From: Sapria himalayana
Taxonomy: Eukaryota > Streptophyta > Magnoliopsida > Malpighiales > Rafflesiaceae
Length of the DNA stretch: 64,000 bases
Assembly: GCA_029783825.1 (NCBI GenBank)
Contig: JAREIK010002044.1
Span: forward strand, 85,971 to 149,970
Direction: 5' to 3'
Below, in pieces: positions 34,181-47,734 of this stretch. Within the stretch, counting starts at the first letter, position 1; each line of letters begins with the position of its first letter. The notes under the pieces are model-generated. The model ran no database searches, was not told the origin of the DNA, and was given only the letters and a program-made list of their open reading frames with translations. The translations under genes and the position numbers were made by a program.

Positions 34181-34608
34181 AATTTAGCGATGAATTTTGT
34201 CTCGATCTAATTAGCTAGAAAAATTCCGTCGCTAAATGCATCGCTATATCTTTAGATAAATCCATCGCTAAATTCCACGCTTTTATTTGCGAGAAATTTA
34301 TGAAAATACATTAGCGATGGAAATATTTCAACCAAATATTTCCGTTGCTAATTCATCACTAAATACATTCTAAATTTTCCACTTTTCTTCGCGTGAAAAT
34401 CTTGAAAAATATTAGCAATAGAATATTTTCAAGCGAATATTTTCAAGCGAATATTTTCATCTTTAATCCATTACTAATCCGTCATAAAATTTTATTTTAA
34501 TCTAAAATCAAAAATTCCTTGTTATTCCCTAGCTAATGCCTCGCTAATTAGCTAGGGATATTATGTCTAGCTAAATTTCCCTAGCTAAATCAATATTTTC
34601 TTGTAGTA
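34181..34608 (-). repeat. CACTA-C 5'-type end with subterminal repeats
   Basis: Units with TAGCGATG, CCGTCGCTAAATGCATCGC and CCCTAGCTAA words end in TTTTCTTGTAGTA at 34608. The final A replaces the usual G of the tip. Confidence 0.88.
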
Positions 34609-34611
34609 TTA

Positions 34612-34820
34612 TCTATCTATCTATTAATCTGACTATTTCTCTATTAGTCAATATTTCTATATCTTTATCTATCAATTTATCTCTCTGTGTATATCTGTGT
34701 ATCTGTCTATCTATCTGTCTATCTGTCTATTTTTCTATTTATTTATCAGTCAATTTATATATATATATCTATCAATCTTTCTATATGCATATTTGTCTAT
34801 CAATCTACATTTCTATGTAT
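34612..34820 (+). repeat. TCTA array, right remnant beyond CACTA-C
   Basis: About 210 bases of TCTA units, in the same orientation as the main array, follow the TTA target duplicate. They show that CACTA-C split a once continuous array. The remnant ends at the truncated 5' side of CACTA-A. Confidence 0.93.
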
Positions 34821-34825
34821 TTAAA

Positions 34826-35800
34826 AAACATTAAATAATTAATTATATAATTATAATCATTTTAAAGATATTTTAATTAATAAATAAACATACATAAAAA
34901 TTACTACTAATATAAAACTAAAATATTTAATTGTATGATTAAATAAATAAAAGTATAAACATATATGAATTAATGAATAAACTAGTAAATATTTATATCT
35001 TTCTTTTAAAATATATTTTTATGATTATAAGAATTTTTTAAAAAATATATATTAGAAGATTTGATATTTTTGAATTATAAAATAAAATTCAAATATTTCA
35101 TAAAATTTAAAAACAATAAATTGATATTTAAAGATAAAGACATAGATGTTTTAATTACTTCAAAAAAATCTTGATGATTTAAAAAATAAATATGTTAAGT
35201 GTCGTTATTAAAAGAACACTTTAATTATTTTTTTAGGATTTTAAAAGAGGTATTAAAAATATTTCTAAGGAAATTTTTTTGTCCTTGTCCTAAAAACACT
35301 TAATTTGTATCCCTATAAACACTTTTGAAAAGTACTACCAAACTGACCTTAAGTTGATTTGAATTTAAATTGTATATTTTGTCCCTACTGAAATTTATAA
35401 GAATTAAGCAATTGAATAAGATCTTTTCTATTAACTTTAATATTTTATTTTTATTAAAATAATAATTATAACTTATTTTATTAAACTTCTCACTTTAAGT
35501 AATTTTTAGAATTTTATAAATTATAATTTTATATCAAATAATATGAAATGTAATGCCAATTTAATTATTTCTTATTATATTCATAAAAAATAAATTGAAT
35601 TCATAAAAATGTATAACAATAATATATATATGAAATACTTTATTATAATATATTATTTTTTTATTTATGAAATAATATCATTTATGGTTAATCTTTTTCT
35701 TTTTTTTTATTTATATTTTTAATTTTTATAATTTTAGTCTACATTTATATATTTGTCTCTTTTTTTTATATATCTACTTTCATTTTTTTATTTATAGTTT
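34826..35800. other. CACTA-A noncoding 5'-side backbone
   Basis: AT-rich sequence colinear with 40340-41000 of CACTA-B, with words such as ACATTAAATAATTAATT and GAATAAACTAGTAAATAT. No reading frame. Confidence 0.75.
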
Positions 35801-37600
35801 CCATGAAATATAAAAATGCTAAGGCATTCAAGCACTTAAACCCTTTTATCTATCTTTGTGAAGAGGAAGAGAGGAGAAGTGAAACGAGACTACAGGAGCA
35901 CATGCAATTCATAATTCTACTTCTTCTTGTTACCAAGTAAGACCAACAGTGCTATTCTTCTTTAGAATACTAATTATATTTCTATCTTTCTCTCAATTTG
36001 ATTTCCACTAGCAGAGTTTGGTTGATACTGATTAATCAGTTTTAATTTTTTTTAATTTTCCCATAATTTTTTTTCTTCTTTTTTGTATTTTCATATCACT
36101 TATATGATTTTGACGCTCCACTATGAGTGAAACAACATATGGTTATTGTAAACTTTGTTCTTAATTTTTTTTATGGTAATCTTTATTCTTTTAATGATTA
36201 CTTTTTTTGGGTTTTATGGATTTCAAATACTAAATGTATGCTTATTGTTTTCTACTTCTATAACTTAGAAAAAAAAGTATGCTTATTAATTTCTGCTTCT
36301 GTAACTTAAGAAAAAAAAACACAATGAGAGATCAAATTTAACTTTTCTAGAGTTAAATTTGATCTATTTGGTATTGATGATAAAATATGAACCACAGATG
36401 CCATTATGTGCTAGATCTTGCAGTTTCAAAATAAAGTAACTCAAGTTCATCAACTGATTCTGATGTGATGTATCTGTTTCTCTTGAATATCGCTACGATG
36501 CAGGTTGTCGGTGTACAATATGTCATTAACTGATAATCTAGTTTCTGATTCCCAGCAAATCATAGTTTCTTTTTTTCTGAATGAATATCATGTGGTTCAT
36601 CTGGCTTGACATTCGAGTTTATGTTAGAAGAATATGAGCATTTCTTAGAAACTAATCTTCTTTGATTTGGATTTTAGAATTGGTTTTAGTGTTGATGGTA
36701 TCATATCTGCGTTTTCTTTTTCTTCTCAGCTGATCACTACTATATTTTTCATTATGTTTTGTTTCTAATTTGGAATTTGAATTCTACATATTTAGCTATT
36801 TTTTTTTTAATCTCAATTGGACCTGGGCTTCTATGCATGTTGTTTTAGACTTGCACCGTAATAATCAAAATTTGATTTGATCATCTTTTTTCATTTTTTT
36901 TATTTTTGCATTTTCCAGGATCTACACCACATGATTAATATTCTCATTTTCTATAAGTATAAATGAATATAAAAAAAGTTATTGAGATAAGAGGAAGTAC
37001 ATATAATTGGAGAATATGAATGCAAATACACCCATAGACTATGTTGTGTTCCAATTATAACCTAAATCATCATTGATAGATTTTTTTCCTATAATGATGT
37101 AATATTTTCTACATGTGCATATATAATTTTTCTCTATCTTTCTTTATTTTTCTTTCTCTCTAGATATATATGTATGTATATGTTCATTGATTTTTTGTTC
37201 ATTGTAGGTGTTCTTTGTTCATCAAGAACAATGGGAAGATAGAGAAGCTTGATACTAGTCGTTTAAAGTCATTTGTGAGTCAATTAAAAGTCATATAATC
37301 ACTGAGAGTCTTGCAGGCTCTTCACTCGAGATCAAAGCAGATCAATTCTAAGATCATGAAACTTGCTTTACAAAAGGAACACTAAAAAGGTCACAAACAA
37401 GACCCACCAATTGTTTTTCTAACCAAAGTTGATTGCCACTTTTTCTTTTGAAGGTTCATGCAATTTGCCAGTGCACCTAATGTTTTGGAAACTTTTTATG
37501 CACTTGATGAGGAGATGACCTAGCTGGAAGTGGCCTGGAAAATTTACTCTCAGGTAGTATTTTTTTTTTAAATATAATCTACTTTTTAAAGAGAAGATGA
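35801..37600 (+). other. Unidentified gene-like region, probably a captured host fragment with introns
   Basis: Composition is less AT-rich than the flanks and several splice-like sites occur. 37315-37386 reads VLQALHSRSKQINSKIMKLA and QKEH before a stop. After an acceptor-like TTTTGAAG (about 37454), a second stretch reads FMQFASAPNVLETFYALDEE, then MT, a stop and LEVAWKIYSQ, and ends in a donor-like CAG/GTAGTA (about 37552). These look like decayed exons, but I do not recognise the protein. 35830-36000 could be its 5' leader. No function is proposed. Confidence 0.4.
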
Positions 37601-38080
37601 TTCGAAATTTTATTCACATGGTAAGTCTCATGGAGTTCTTAACTTTGTATTCAAAGAGCTAGAGAACATTCTTTAGGTACATTTCCTTCACATCTCTCCT
37701 CAAAAAGCACACACTATTGTACTCTAATTTATATTCAAGCTCAACTGATGGATTCAATGCCATTTTTAATGATAGTCCATCGATATTGACTGCTTTGCCT
37801 AAATTAAAATTAAAATAGATCATGTTTTTGATGCGATGATACATTTATTCACTCAAAAGCAATTAGTCTCGGATTCAAGACAATTAGATATGACCTCTTT
37901 GATATATCAATGGTAAGATTTGTTGAGAGATATATTTATATACCTTTCTCTAACCTTATGTTAGCAAAGAAACTTGTGCATTGAGTACAAAAACCAAGCT
38001 CAATTGATTAATTAAATGTTATTTTTTATTATAGTTATCAACATTGATTGCTTTAATTAAATTGACATTAACATAGATTA
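37601..38080. other. CACTA-A internal sequence without visible feature
   Basis: Moderately AT-rich. A 61-codon minus-strand stretch (37659-37844) has no motif. Nothing is supported. Confidence 0.5.
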
Positions 38081-38084
38081 TATG

Positions 38085-38095
38085 TATGTATATAG

Positions 38096-38127
<32 letters not shown>

Positions 38128-38254
38128 TGTATGTATGTATATAGATATAAAGATATATAAATATATATTTACGTATGTATATAGATATGTATATATGAAC
38201 GTATATAGATATATATGTAGGTATATAGATATATGTGTGTGTGTGTGTGTGCAG

Positions 38255-38298
<44 letters not shown>

Positions 38299-38302
38299 AT
38301 AG

Positions 38303-38351
<49 letters not shown>

Positions 38352-38408
38352 CAAATATATATATGTATATGTGTGTATATAGACATATATATGTGAATAT
38401 AGACATAC

Positions 38409-38456
<48 letters not shown>

Positions 38457-38518
38457 GTATGTATGAATATAGATATATATGTGTGCGCGTGGGTGTGTAT
38501 GAGTGTGTATATATATAA
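38085..38518. repeat. Compound TA/GT/TATG microsatellite
   Basis: Alternating blocks of (TA)n, (TG)n, (GTAT)n and ATAGATAT, for example pure GT at 38274-38298 and 38324-38348. The Tyr/Ile/His/Thr-rich reading frames over it are artefacts. It abuts the 3' end of the SINE-like element. Confidence 0.93.
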
Positions 38519-38519
38519 T

Positions 38520-38690
38520 TTGGTGGTATCTGACCCAGGGCAATCTACCTGAACCACAAGAGGAATTAATTCTTGGCAAAACAAATGATGATATTGATAG
38601 CTAGTTAGGAATTAGGATCGAACTTACAATCTTCAAGTAGTTGTGAATTCAATACCCTACCAACCAAACCACCATGCCGTCATTAGTTGC
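38520..38690 (-). mobile_element. Probable tRNA-derived SINE
   Basis: Read on the minus strand it starts GGCATGGTGGTTTGGTTGG, which contains a good pol III A box (TGGTTTGGTTGG, 38660-38671). About 45 bases later comes a B box, AGTTCGATCCT (38614-38624). Spacing and order fit a tRNA-like internal promoter. About 95 bases of unrelated body follow, ending at the microsatellite. No clear target duplication was found, so its borders are approximate. It does not fold as an intact tRNA. Confidence 0.6.
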
Positions 38691-39416
38691 AATTATATTT
38701 TGATTTTAAAGCATTTGCTTATAATTGAAGCCTAATTTAGATTATTTTTTAAGTCATATCATGAATTTATGAATCAAATTAATTAGAAATTTAAAATTTA
38801 TATGACTAATATATATTATATAATGATTTTGTTTTAATGATGTTTTTTTTGAGATAATTATATTTTTATTTTTTAATGGATTATATTTTATTGTGACACA
38901 TCGATAGTATTATGACTAGAAATACTTAATTAAATTTGATTTCTCATAGAAGAATGAGAAATCAAATTAATGTGATTGAAATATATGTGTTATATTTTTA
39001 TTGTCTCTAAAAATATTATAAAAAAACATTATATATAAACTTTATATATTTATATAATTGTATGACACTATAAAATAAATGTCTATACTTTAATAAATAT
39101 AAATGTATAACATTATATATAAACATTGATATGTTTATATAAACATATAATGTTATATATAAATATTTATACATATGTATAAATGTTTATAAATATTTAT
39201 ACAACATTTACATAACACTATCCATTTATATAATTGTTTATATAACATTTAGATAACATTTAGTTAACATTTATATAACATATAAAATATGTATACATAT
39301 TTTAAATATTTATAAAACATATAAATTTTTATATAAATATATAATATTTATAATGTTTATATAAATGTGATATACATACTATATAATATTTATAAAAGTG
39401 TTACATATATATATTT
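38691..39416. other. AT-rich sequence left of CACTA-B
   Basis: 38.98-39.41 kb is dense in ATATTTATA, TTATATAAACAT and similar partly palindromic words. The sequence next to CACTA-B on the left is roughly the inverse of that on the right (GTGTTACATATATATATTT against TTTATATATATGTAACATTT). No gene is seen. Confidence 0.6.
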
Positions 39417-40060
39417 CACTACAAGAAAATGTTCATTTAGCTAAGGGATTAGCTAGGGGTTAGCAAGGAATTTATGATTTTTCAATGAAATAAAATTTTG
39501 CAACCGATTAGCGACAGAATATTTTCCTAAATTCCGATCAAGAAAAGCGGAGATTTTAGCTACAGATTTAGTGACGGTAATTTTCTAGCTAATAAAACAT
39601 GGAATATACCGACAAATTTAGTGACAGAATTTCCATAGCTAATAAAACATGGAATATAGCAACAGAGTTAGCGACAGAATTCCTCTAGCTAATAAAACCC
39701 GAAATATAGCAACATTTTAGTGACGGAATTTTCCTAGCTGATAAAATCTAGAATATACCGATGTGTTTAACGATGGATTTAGCGACACATTTCCCTAGCT
39801 AATAAAATCTAGAATATAGCGACATATTTAACAACTGAATTTCCCTAACTACTAAAATCTGGAATATAGCGATGAATTTAGCGACGAAATTTTTCTAGCT
39901 AATTACATCCTGATTATAGTGACGGATTTTAGCGATGGAATTTTCCCAGCTAATTACATCCAGAATACAGCGATGGATTTAGCATTGAATTTTCCTAGCT
40001 AATTACATCTAAAATATAGTGACGGATTTAGCGATGGAATTTTCCTAGCTAATCTTTAAT
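39417..40060 (+). repeat. CACTA-B 5' end with 50-base subterminal repeats
   Basis: From about 39577 a unit of about 50 bases, TAGCTAATAAAACATGGAAT followed by ATAGCGACNNATTTAGTGAC and GGAATTTTCC, repeats about nine times; one unit is 60 bases. Such arrays serve as tnpA binding sites in En/Spm elements; binding here is inference. Confidence 0.88.
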
Positions 40061-41200
40061 TCTTTAAATTTTTTTAATTTATTATTAGTTTTAATATTTT
40101 ATTTTATTTTATTTATTTAATGTATGATAATGTTCTATAGATGAGTGATCCTTGAAAGATATATCCTCCTCGTAAAATTATAAAAAAAATAATATTATAA
40201 ATAAATAATATAAATAATATAAAAATAAAAAAAAAATTTATTAATAAGAACTAAAATAATTATTTTTATGATGTATACATTTTTAAAAAAATTATACAAA
40301 AATTTTTTTTATAATTTTTAAGTATCTTAAAAATTTGTATTAAAGTAACATTAAATAATTAATTCTATAAGTATAATAATTTTTTAAGATATTTTAAAAA
40401 TTAAATTAACATACATTAAAATTTCTACTAATAAAAATATAAAATAAGTTATTGTATGATTAAATAGAAAATATTTTCAAAAATATCTGAATTGACGAAT
40501 AAACTAGTAAATATTAATATTATTATAAGTAAAAAAATTTATGGTTATAGGAAACTTTTAAAAAAATAATTAATACAAAATTTGAATATTTACATAGATG
40601 TTTGCCCCTACTAAAGTTTTTAAGAATTAAATAATTGAGTAATATTTTTACTATTAGCTTTTAACATTCAGTATTTATTATAATAATAAATATCACTTTT
40701 TTAATTATCTTCTCACTTTAAGTAATTTTTTGAATTTTAAAAATTATTAATTATATCAAATAAATGAAATTTTATTCCTTTAAAATTATTTCATATTATC
40801 TTTATAATAATTAATATGAATTTTTAAAAATTTATATCCATAGAATGTATATATTTATATATTTTTTAATATTAAGTGTATTTTATAACTTTTAGGAGAG
40901 TGGCTAGAAGACAAATCATCTTTTCATATATGTCTTATTATATAAAATTTGTAAATTTTGAAGTTATTTGATATTTTATAAGGCTAAACATATATATTTT
41001 TTAATTGTTTATATATTTATTATTTAATTAATTTTATAATAAATTATAAGGTATCTGTTTTTCATGTATACCTTGATGCACGCACAGGAATATTGTTGAA
41101 AAAATTTTGATGATAAATAAAAAAAATTAGTCTTTTTATATTATATATATATAGTTTATTTAATGTTTTTATAATTTATAATCTAAATATTTTGGTAATT
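40061..41200. other. CACTA-B AT-rich 5' backbone
   Basis: Homologous to 34826-35700 (same orientation) and to 33300-34000 (inverted). It holds no reading frame. Confidence 0.8.
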
Positions 41201-41204
41201 TATA

Positions 41205-41545
41205 TAATCACTTGTTGTCGAGACGCTAAAGACAACTCTAACAAGTGAAGTGGCTAAGTCCCCCGCAGTCGACCTCTATCTCTCAACACCGACACATCAA
41301 TACCTAATCGAAGAGTAATATAAGCGAGATATCTTATTTATTTAAGGTATGTTTTCTACCCGAATTCTTCATCGATTATCTTAATGCAAAAGTGTGCATT
41401 TTGATTCTGTTATTTTTTATTCCGAAATTTTTCTTCATTAATCACCATGGTAAGCTTGGATTGCTTATATAAACTTTTTTGTATACATACTTCATGCATT
41501 TGTAATATAATGCATTCTCATTGTGTGTATGTTGATGGTGCGTAG
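41205..41545 (+). promoter_or_regulatory. GC-richer island, possible tnpD leader or promoter
   Basis: About 230 bases (41210-41440) stand out from an AT-rich background, with GTCGAGACGCTAAAGACAAC and CCCCCGCAGTCGACC. Its place, a little over 1 kb inside the 5' end and upstream of the transposase genes, would suit a transcription start or first noncoding exon. No motif proves this. Confidence 0.3.
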
Positions 41546-41783
41546 TAGGTATCCCGACTTGATATCTACATCAGTATACATAACTATATATAAACAATAT
41601 ACATAAACAGCATACATAAACATAAGTGTATTTTATATATGTGTATTTAAACATGATTATGCATCAATATGCATGTGTGATATAATTAAAATTTCTTATA
41701 TAAGTGTATTTTACAATATCTATAACTACAAAAATAGTATACATAAATATAACTATATATAAATATAACAATGTATATTTAAT

Positions 41784-41831
<48 letters not shown>

Positions 41832-42290
41832 GTATTTAACAATATGTATATCAACATATTACTATATATAAATGTATTTATCTACATTAATATACATAAC
41901 TATATATAAACAATCTCCATAAAGAGTATACATAAACATTATTAGGTATGCTGACTTGATATCTACATCAATATACATAACTATATATAAACAGTATACA
42001 TAAACAACCTACATAAACATAAGTGTATTTTATATAATTGTATTTAAACATAACTATACATCAATATGCATGTGTGATATAATTCGAATTTCTTATATAA
42101 GTGTATTTTACTATCTCTATAACTATAAAAATAGTATGCATAAACATAGCTATATATAAATATAACAATATATATTTAATATACATACATATATGTGTAT
42201 GTATATATATATGTATGTATGTATTTAACAATATGTATATCAACATATTACTATATATAAATGTATTTATCAACATGAATACCTATACAT
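41546..42290. repeat. Tandem duplication with a 397-base period
   Basis: TAGGTAT followed by CGACTTGATATCTACATCAG starts one copy at 41546; TAGGTATGCTGACTTGATATC starts the next at 41943. The copies stay alike over at least 330 bases and end near 42290. The sequence is AT-rich with ATACATA and TATGTATG runs and does not code. Confidence 0.85.
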
Positions 42291-43362
42291 AGCCATATGT
42301 CTTCATATATATAATTACATGAAAAACAATATATAACTACATCTACAACATGTATAACTACATGTTTCAGAAACTTAATATCCATTCGTATCATTCATCT
42401 CATTCATACATATTTATTCTGGATATTGTATAAATCTTTATCATTTTCCCATATATTTTAGGAACTTAACTTAATTTTTTCAACCTTAAATGTATTTTTA
42501 TTATATTTTTATAAGTTTTTATAATCATTATGATTTAATATGTTTAGATTTTGTATTTTTGTTTCACATAATATCATTTAACTAAAATTGATTTCTAATA
42601 AAATGTTCATTTGTTTAAAATTCATGTGGTAAATTTCAAAATAAATAACAATATGTTTGTGTAATAAATATTATAAAAACTTTTTAAAATATATATGTGA
42701 TGTAGTTTCAATTTACATAGATAAAACTTTAAAATTAAAATTTATTTACAAAATAAAATTTTCACTTCATAATATGCAATATGTTATTGAAAAATTTGAT
42801 ATATATTTATTAATTACAAAAAAAAACAATGTAATGTATTAAATTTTAAAAAAAATTTAAATATAATTATTGAAAAAAAACAAATTCATATATTGATATG
42901 GTCATTTATATATTTTGAATAAAATAAAAAAATAATTAATAGTAGAAAAATTTACTCATGTATTTATATGGTAATTTGTTTTGTTTGAACATAATTAAAG
43001 AAATAATTGATCTTTTACAAAACATTAAAGACATGTATTTATATGCACTACATTATATTTGTTTAAATTTTAAAGTTTCTAAAAATTTATTAAAAACAAT
43101 AAATAATAGGTAGAAATTTATCATAGACATTAATATTTTAATAAAAAATATATATATAAAAACAAAAACAATATTATCTATTTATGAACTATATTTTCAT
43201 TTTTAACATAAATGTAAAAACAAAATAATTTACAAATATGCCAACTTCATTTATTTATATGATTATAATAATAGTTATTTTAATATAAATATTAAAAAAC
43301 AACTATGAATAAAATAGAAGCTCATAGATATAATTCATTATTTCATTTTATGCATTAATATG
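42291..43362. other. CACTA-B AT-rich interior
   Basis: Very AT-rich sequence with no coding sense, broken by many stops in all frames. It resembles degenerate ATAATATA/TTTATATG units near 43.0-43.3 kb. Nothing further is seen. Confidence 0.6.
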
Positions 43363-43363
43363 C

Positions 43364-43387
43364 TTCACACACACACACACACACATG

Positions 43388-43439
<52 letters not shown>

Positions 43440-43563
43440 TATTTGTTTTAAATATAAATAATTTACAATATTTTATAAATTGTGTACAATATATAATATT
43501 TTATTTTAATTACATTTTCAAAATCAAAAAATTTTAAATACATTTACACACACACACACACAA

Positions 43564-43645
<82 letters not shown>
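43364..43645. repeat. CA, CATA and TA microsatellites
   Basis: (CA)n at 43364-43436 with one ATGCATA interruption, (CA)n at 43546-43561, (CATA)n at 43563-43592, then about 50 bases of pure (TA)n to 43642. Reading frames across them are artefacts. Confidence 0.95.
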
Positions 43646-43648
<3 letters not shown>

Positions 43649-44400
43649 GATTCATGTGTATCTTTAAAAATACATTACCTATATAGGTATATGTGTATGT
43701 TTGTGTGGGTGTACAATAGTATATGCATGCATACAAATATATACACACTACTTTGAAAATGTAGATACATGTGGGAATATATACAAAAGTACAAAAATGT
43801 GTATGCTAATATATAAAGTATAGTAATGTATATGGATGTATAAATGCGTGTGTGTGTAGGGTAGTGTATAGGCACATATATATTTATGCATATATATGTA
43901 AATATCAACATTAATTTTGAGAATAAAAATACTAGAGCACATAAATATTAACATGTTACACAAATTCGTGAGAGCATGAGCAAAAAGTGACATTATTGAA
44001 AGATACTACTAATCTCCTATCTATAACACTTTGCCTCAAAATTTGATCAAAGTTTTACTTGCAATGATAAGGTTCATTCAATACTACATACCATGTAGTT
44101 ACATTTTCATTAAATAATATAATTTATTCAAATAAAAAAATCTATCTAATATCTTCTTCAACAACTCTTCTATCTTCTTTTTCTTGACTTGATAAGCTAT
44201 TTTCAATGTTGATTATATGTACATTTCTTATCTAATATCTCTAGTTCAAACTATTGTAATAGTAAAATCCATTATATCAATCTAGGTCTGACATCTTTCT
44301 TTTTTATGAGATATATGATTATAGAATATTTAGTATATACTATGACTTTGGTTCCCAATAAATATGATATTAATTTTCCAAAAGAAAAGATTGTTGATAC
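43646..44400. other. CACTA-B interior, no recognised feature
   Basis: 43.65-43.92 kb has GTGTATG/ATATGC-rich sequence; 43.92-44.4 kb is ordinary AT-rich sequence with no frame or motif that I recognise. Confidence 0.5.
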
Positions 44401-44429
44401 AAGTTCTTTCTATATAATGGTGTAATTCA

Positions 44430-44998
44430 ATTCGACATTTGTATAACTATTTATAAATTAATATCATACTATATGATAACTATTTATAAATTTTTGTATA
44501 ACTATATAAATTGTTCATAATTTATATTTAACTATATTTCTAACTATGTAAACTATTTTTATAACTATATTAATAACTATATATAACTATTTTTTAAAAT
44601 ATATAATATTTTATAACTATATGAGTAATTATATATAACTATATTTTTAACAAAATATATCATATGTATAATAATATATAACTATATATAATTGTATTTT
44701 ACTAAATGTATAACTATAAGAATGTTATATATAACTATATATTTAACTACATACATATTTATAACTATATGTGTATAACTATATATATATATTTGTATAA
44801 CTAAATAATACGTTATATAATTAAATATAACTATATTTGTATCTATGTATACATATATCTATTCATATAATTAAATTTATATATTTATTTATAACTTTGT
44901 ATATATTTATATATAACTACTTATAACTACTTGTATGACTATATCTATATAAAATTATATGTTTAATATAAATCTATTTTTAATTATATATACTATAT
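44430..44998. repeat. AACTATAT satellite, left block
   Basis: Degenerate ATAACTATATGTATAACTAT units. The block is continuous in kind with 45.9-48.35 kb, and the ARF pseudogene stands between the two. Confidence 0.88.
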
Positions 44999-45007
44999 GT
45001 ATAAGAA

Positions 45008-45879
<872 letters not shown>

Positions 45880-45888
45880 GTATAAGAA

Positions 45889-47689
45889 AAAATAATTATA
45901 TATAATTTTTTTTGACTATATGTATACCTATAAAATATTATACATAACTATAATTAAAAATATAATTAACAACATATATTTAATATACATCTTTATATAT
46001 TAGTATATAAAAATGTATTTTACCATTTATATACCTATAAATAACTATATGTATACATATATAAAATTATATAATAAAATATATATACCTACATGTATAA
46101 ATATAAGTATAACTATATGTGTAACTATATGTATAACTACATGTAATTATAAAATACCATACAACATTATGTTTAACTATATGTGTATAACTATATATAA
46201 ATATTTGTATAAATATATATAAATATTAGTATTACTATATAACACTATATATAATTAAATATAACTATATTAGTACCTATGTATACATATATGTAAATCT
46301 ATATATTTATTTATAACTTTATATATTTATGTATAACTATTTGTATGAATATATCTATATATAACTATATGTTTAACTATATAAAAATATTTATAGCTAT
46401 ATATATTATAAGTATAATAACATATAACTATAAATAATTATATCTTATTATATGTATAACTATAAAAGCTTTATACATAACTATATTTTAATATATGATT
46501 TATAACTTATATTTAATATACATTTCTATATATTAGTATATAAAAATGTATTTTACTATATCTATACCAATACATAATTATATGTATAAATATATAAAAT
46601 TATATGAAAAAATATATATGCCTACATGTATAAGTCTTAGTATAACAATGTGTGTAATTATATGTATAACCACATGTAACTATATTTATAATTACATGTA
46701 TAACACCATACGACATTATGTTTAACTATATGTGTATAACTATATATAAATATTTATATAATTATATAATACTTTATATAATTAAATATAACTATATTTG
46801 TAAATATGTGTACATATTTAAAATTATATAAAAAAATATATATGCCTACATGTATAAATATATGTATAACTAATGTATAACTATATGTATAACCACATGT
46901 AACAATATTTATAATTACATGTATAATAACATATAACATTATGTTTAAATATATGTGTATAATTATATATAAATATTTCTATAACTATATATAAATCTTT
47001 GTATAATTATATAAAACTCTATATAATTAAATATAAATATATTTGTAACAATGTATACATATATGTAAATCTATATATTTATTTATAACTTTATTTATTT
47101 ATGTATACCTATTTGTATGAATATATTTTTATATAACTATATGTTTAACTATATAAAAATATGTATGGCTATATATACTATATCTATAATAACATATAAC
47201 TATAAATAATTGTATATTATTATATGTATAACTATAAAAGCTTTATACATAACTATATTTAAATATATAATTTACAACATATATTTAATATATATTTGTA
47301 TATATTAGTTTATAAAAATATATATTACTATATCTATAGCTCTACATAACTATATGTATAACTATATAAAATTTAATGAATAAATATATATACCTACATG
47401 TTTAAATATAAGTATAACTATATGGGTAACTATATTTATAACTACATGTAACTATATTTATAACCACATGTAACTATATTTATAATTACATGTGTAACAC
47501 CATACAACATTATGTTTTATTTTATGTGTATAACTATATATAAATATTTGTAAAACTAAATAAAACTTTATATAATTAAATATAACTATATTTTTAACTA
47601 TTTATACATATATGCATACATATATGTAAATCTATATATTTGTTTATAACTTTGTATATTTTATGTATAACTAATTATAACTACTCGTA

Positions 47690-47734
<45 letters not shown>

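Larger units (their letters stand above)
21988..34608 (-). mobile_element. CACTA-C: non-autonomous CACTA transposon with captured genes
   Basis: The left tip is CACTACAAAAAAATCTCAAA. The right tip, read inward on the minus strand, is TACTACAAGAAAATATTGAT, so its last base has changed from G to A on the plus strand. The trinucleotide TTA flanks both sides (21985-21987 and 34609-34611), the 3-bp target duplication typical of CACTA elements. Both outer flanks are TCTA array, so it inserted into that array. Subterminal repeats contain TTAGCGANGG and CCTAGCTAA words. By end type it is oriented right to left. No transposase is present; it carries fragments of host genes and the nested CACTA-D. Confidence 0.92.

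Noticed and set aside
38078..38584. Minus-strand frames rich in Tyr, Ile, His and Thr
   Set aside because: Translation of TA/GT microsatellites; only the last part next to 38520 is non-repetitive, and that belongs to the SINE-like element.
38600..38690. A functional tRNA gene
   Set aside because: A and B boxes are present but no cloverleaf with acceptor stem or anticodon arm can be drawn; a SINE explains it better.
39380..39416. Inverted sequence at both flanks of CACTA-B as a real long inverted repeat
   Set aside because: Similarity is limited to AT-rich low-complexity words and may be chance or a local palindrome split by the insertion.
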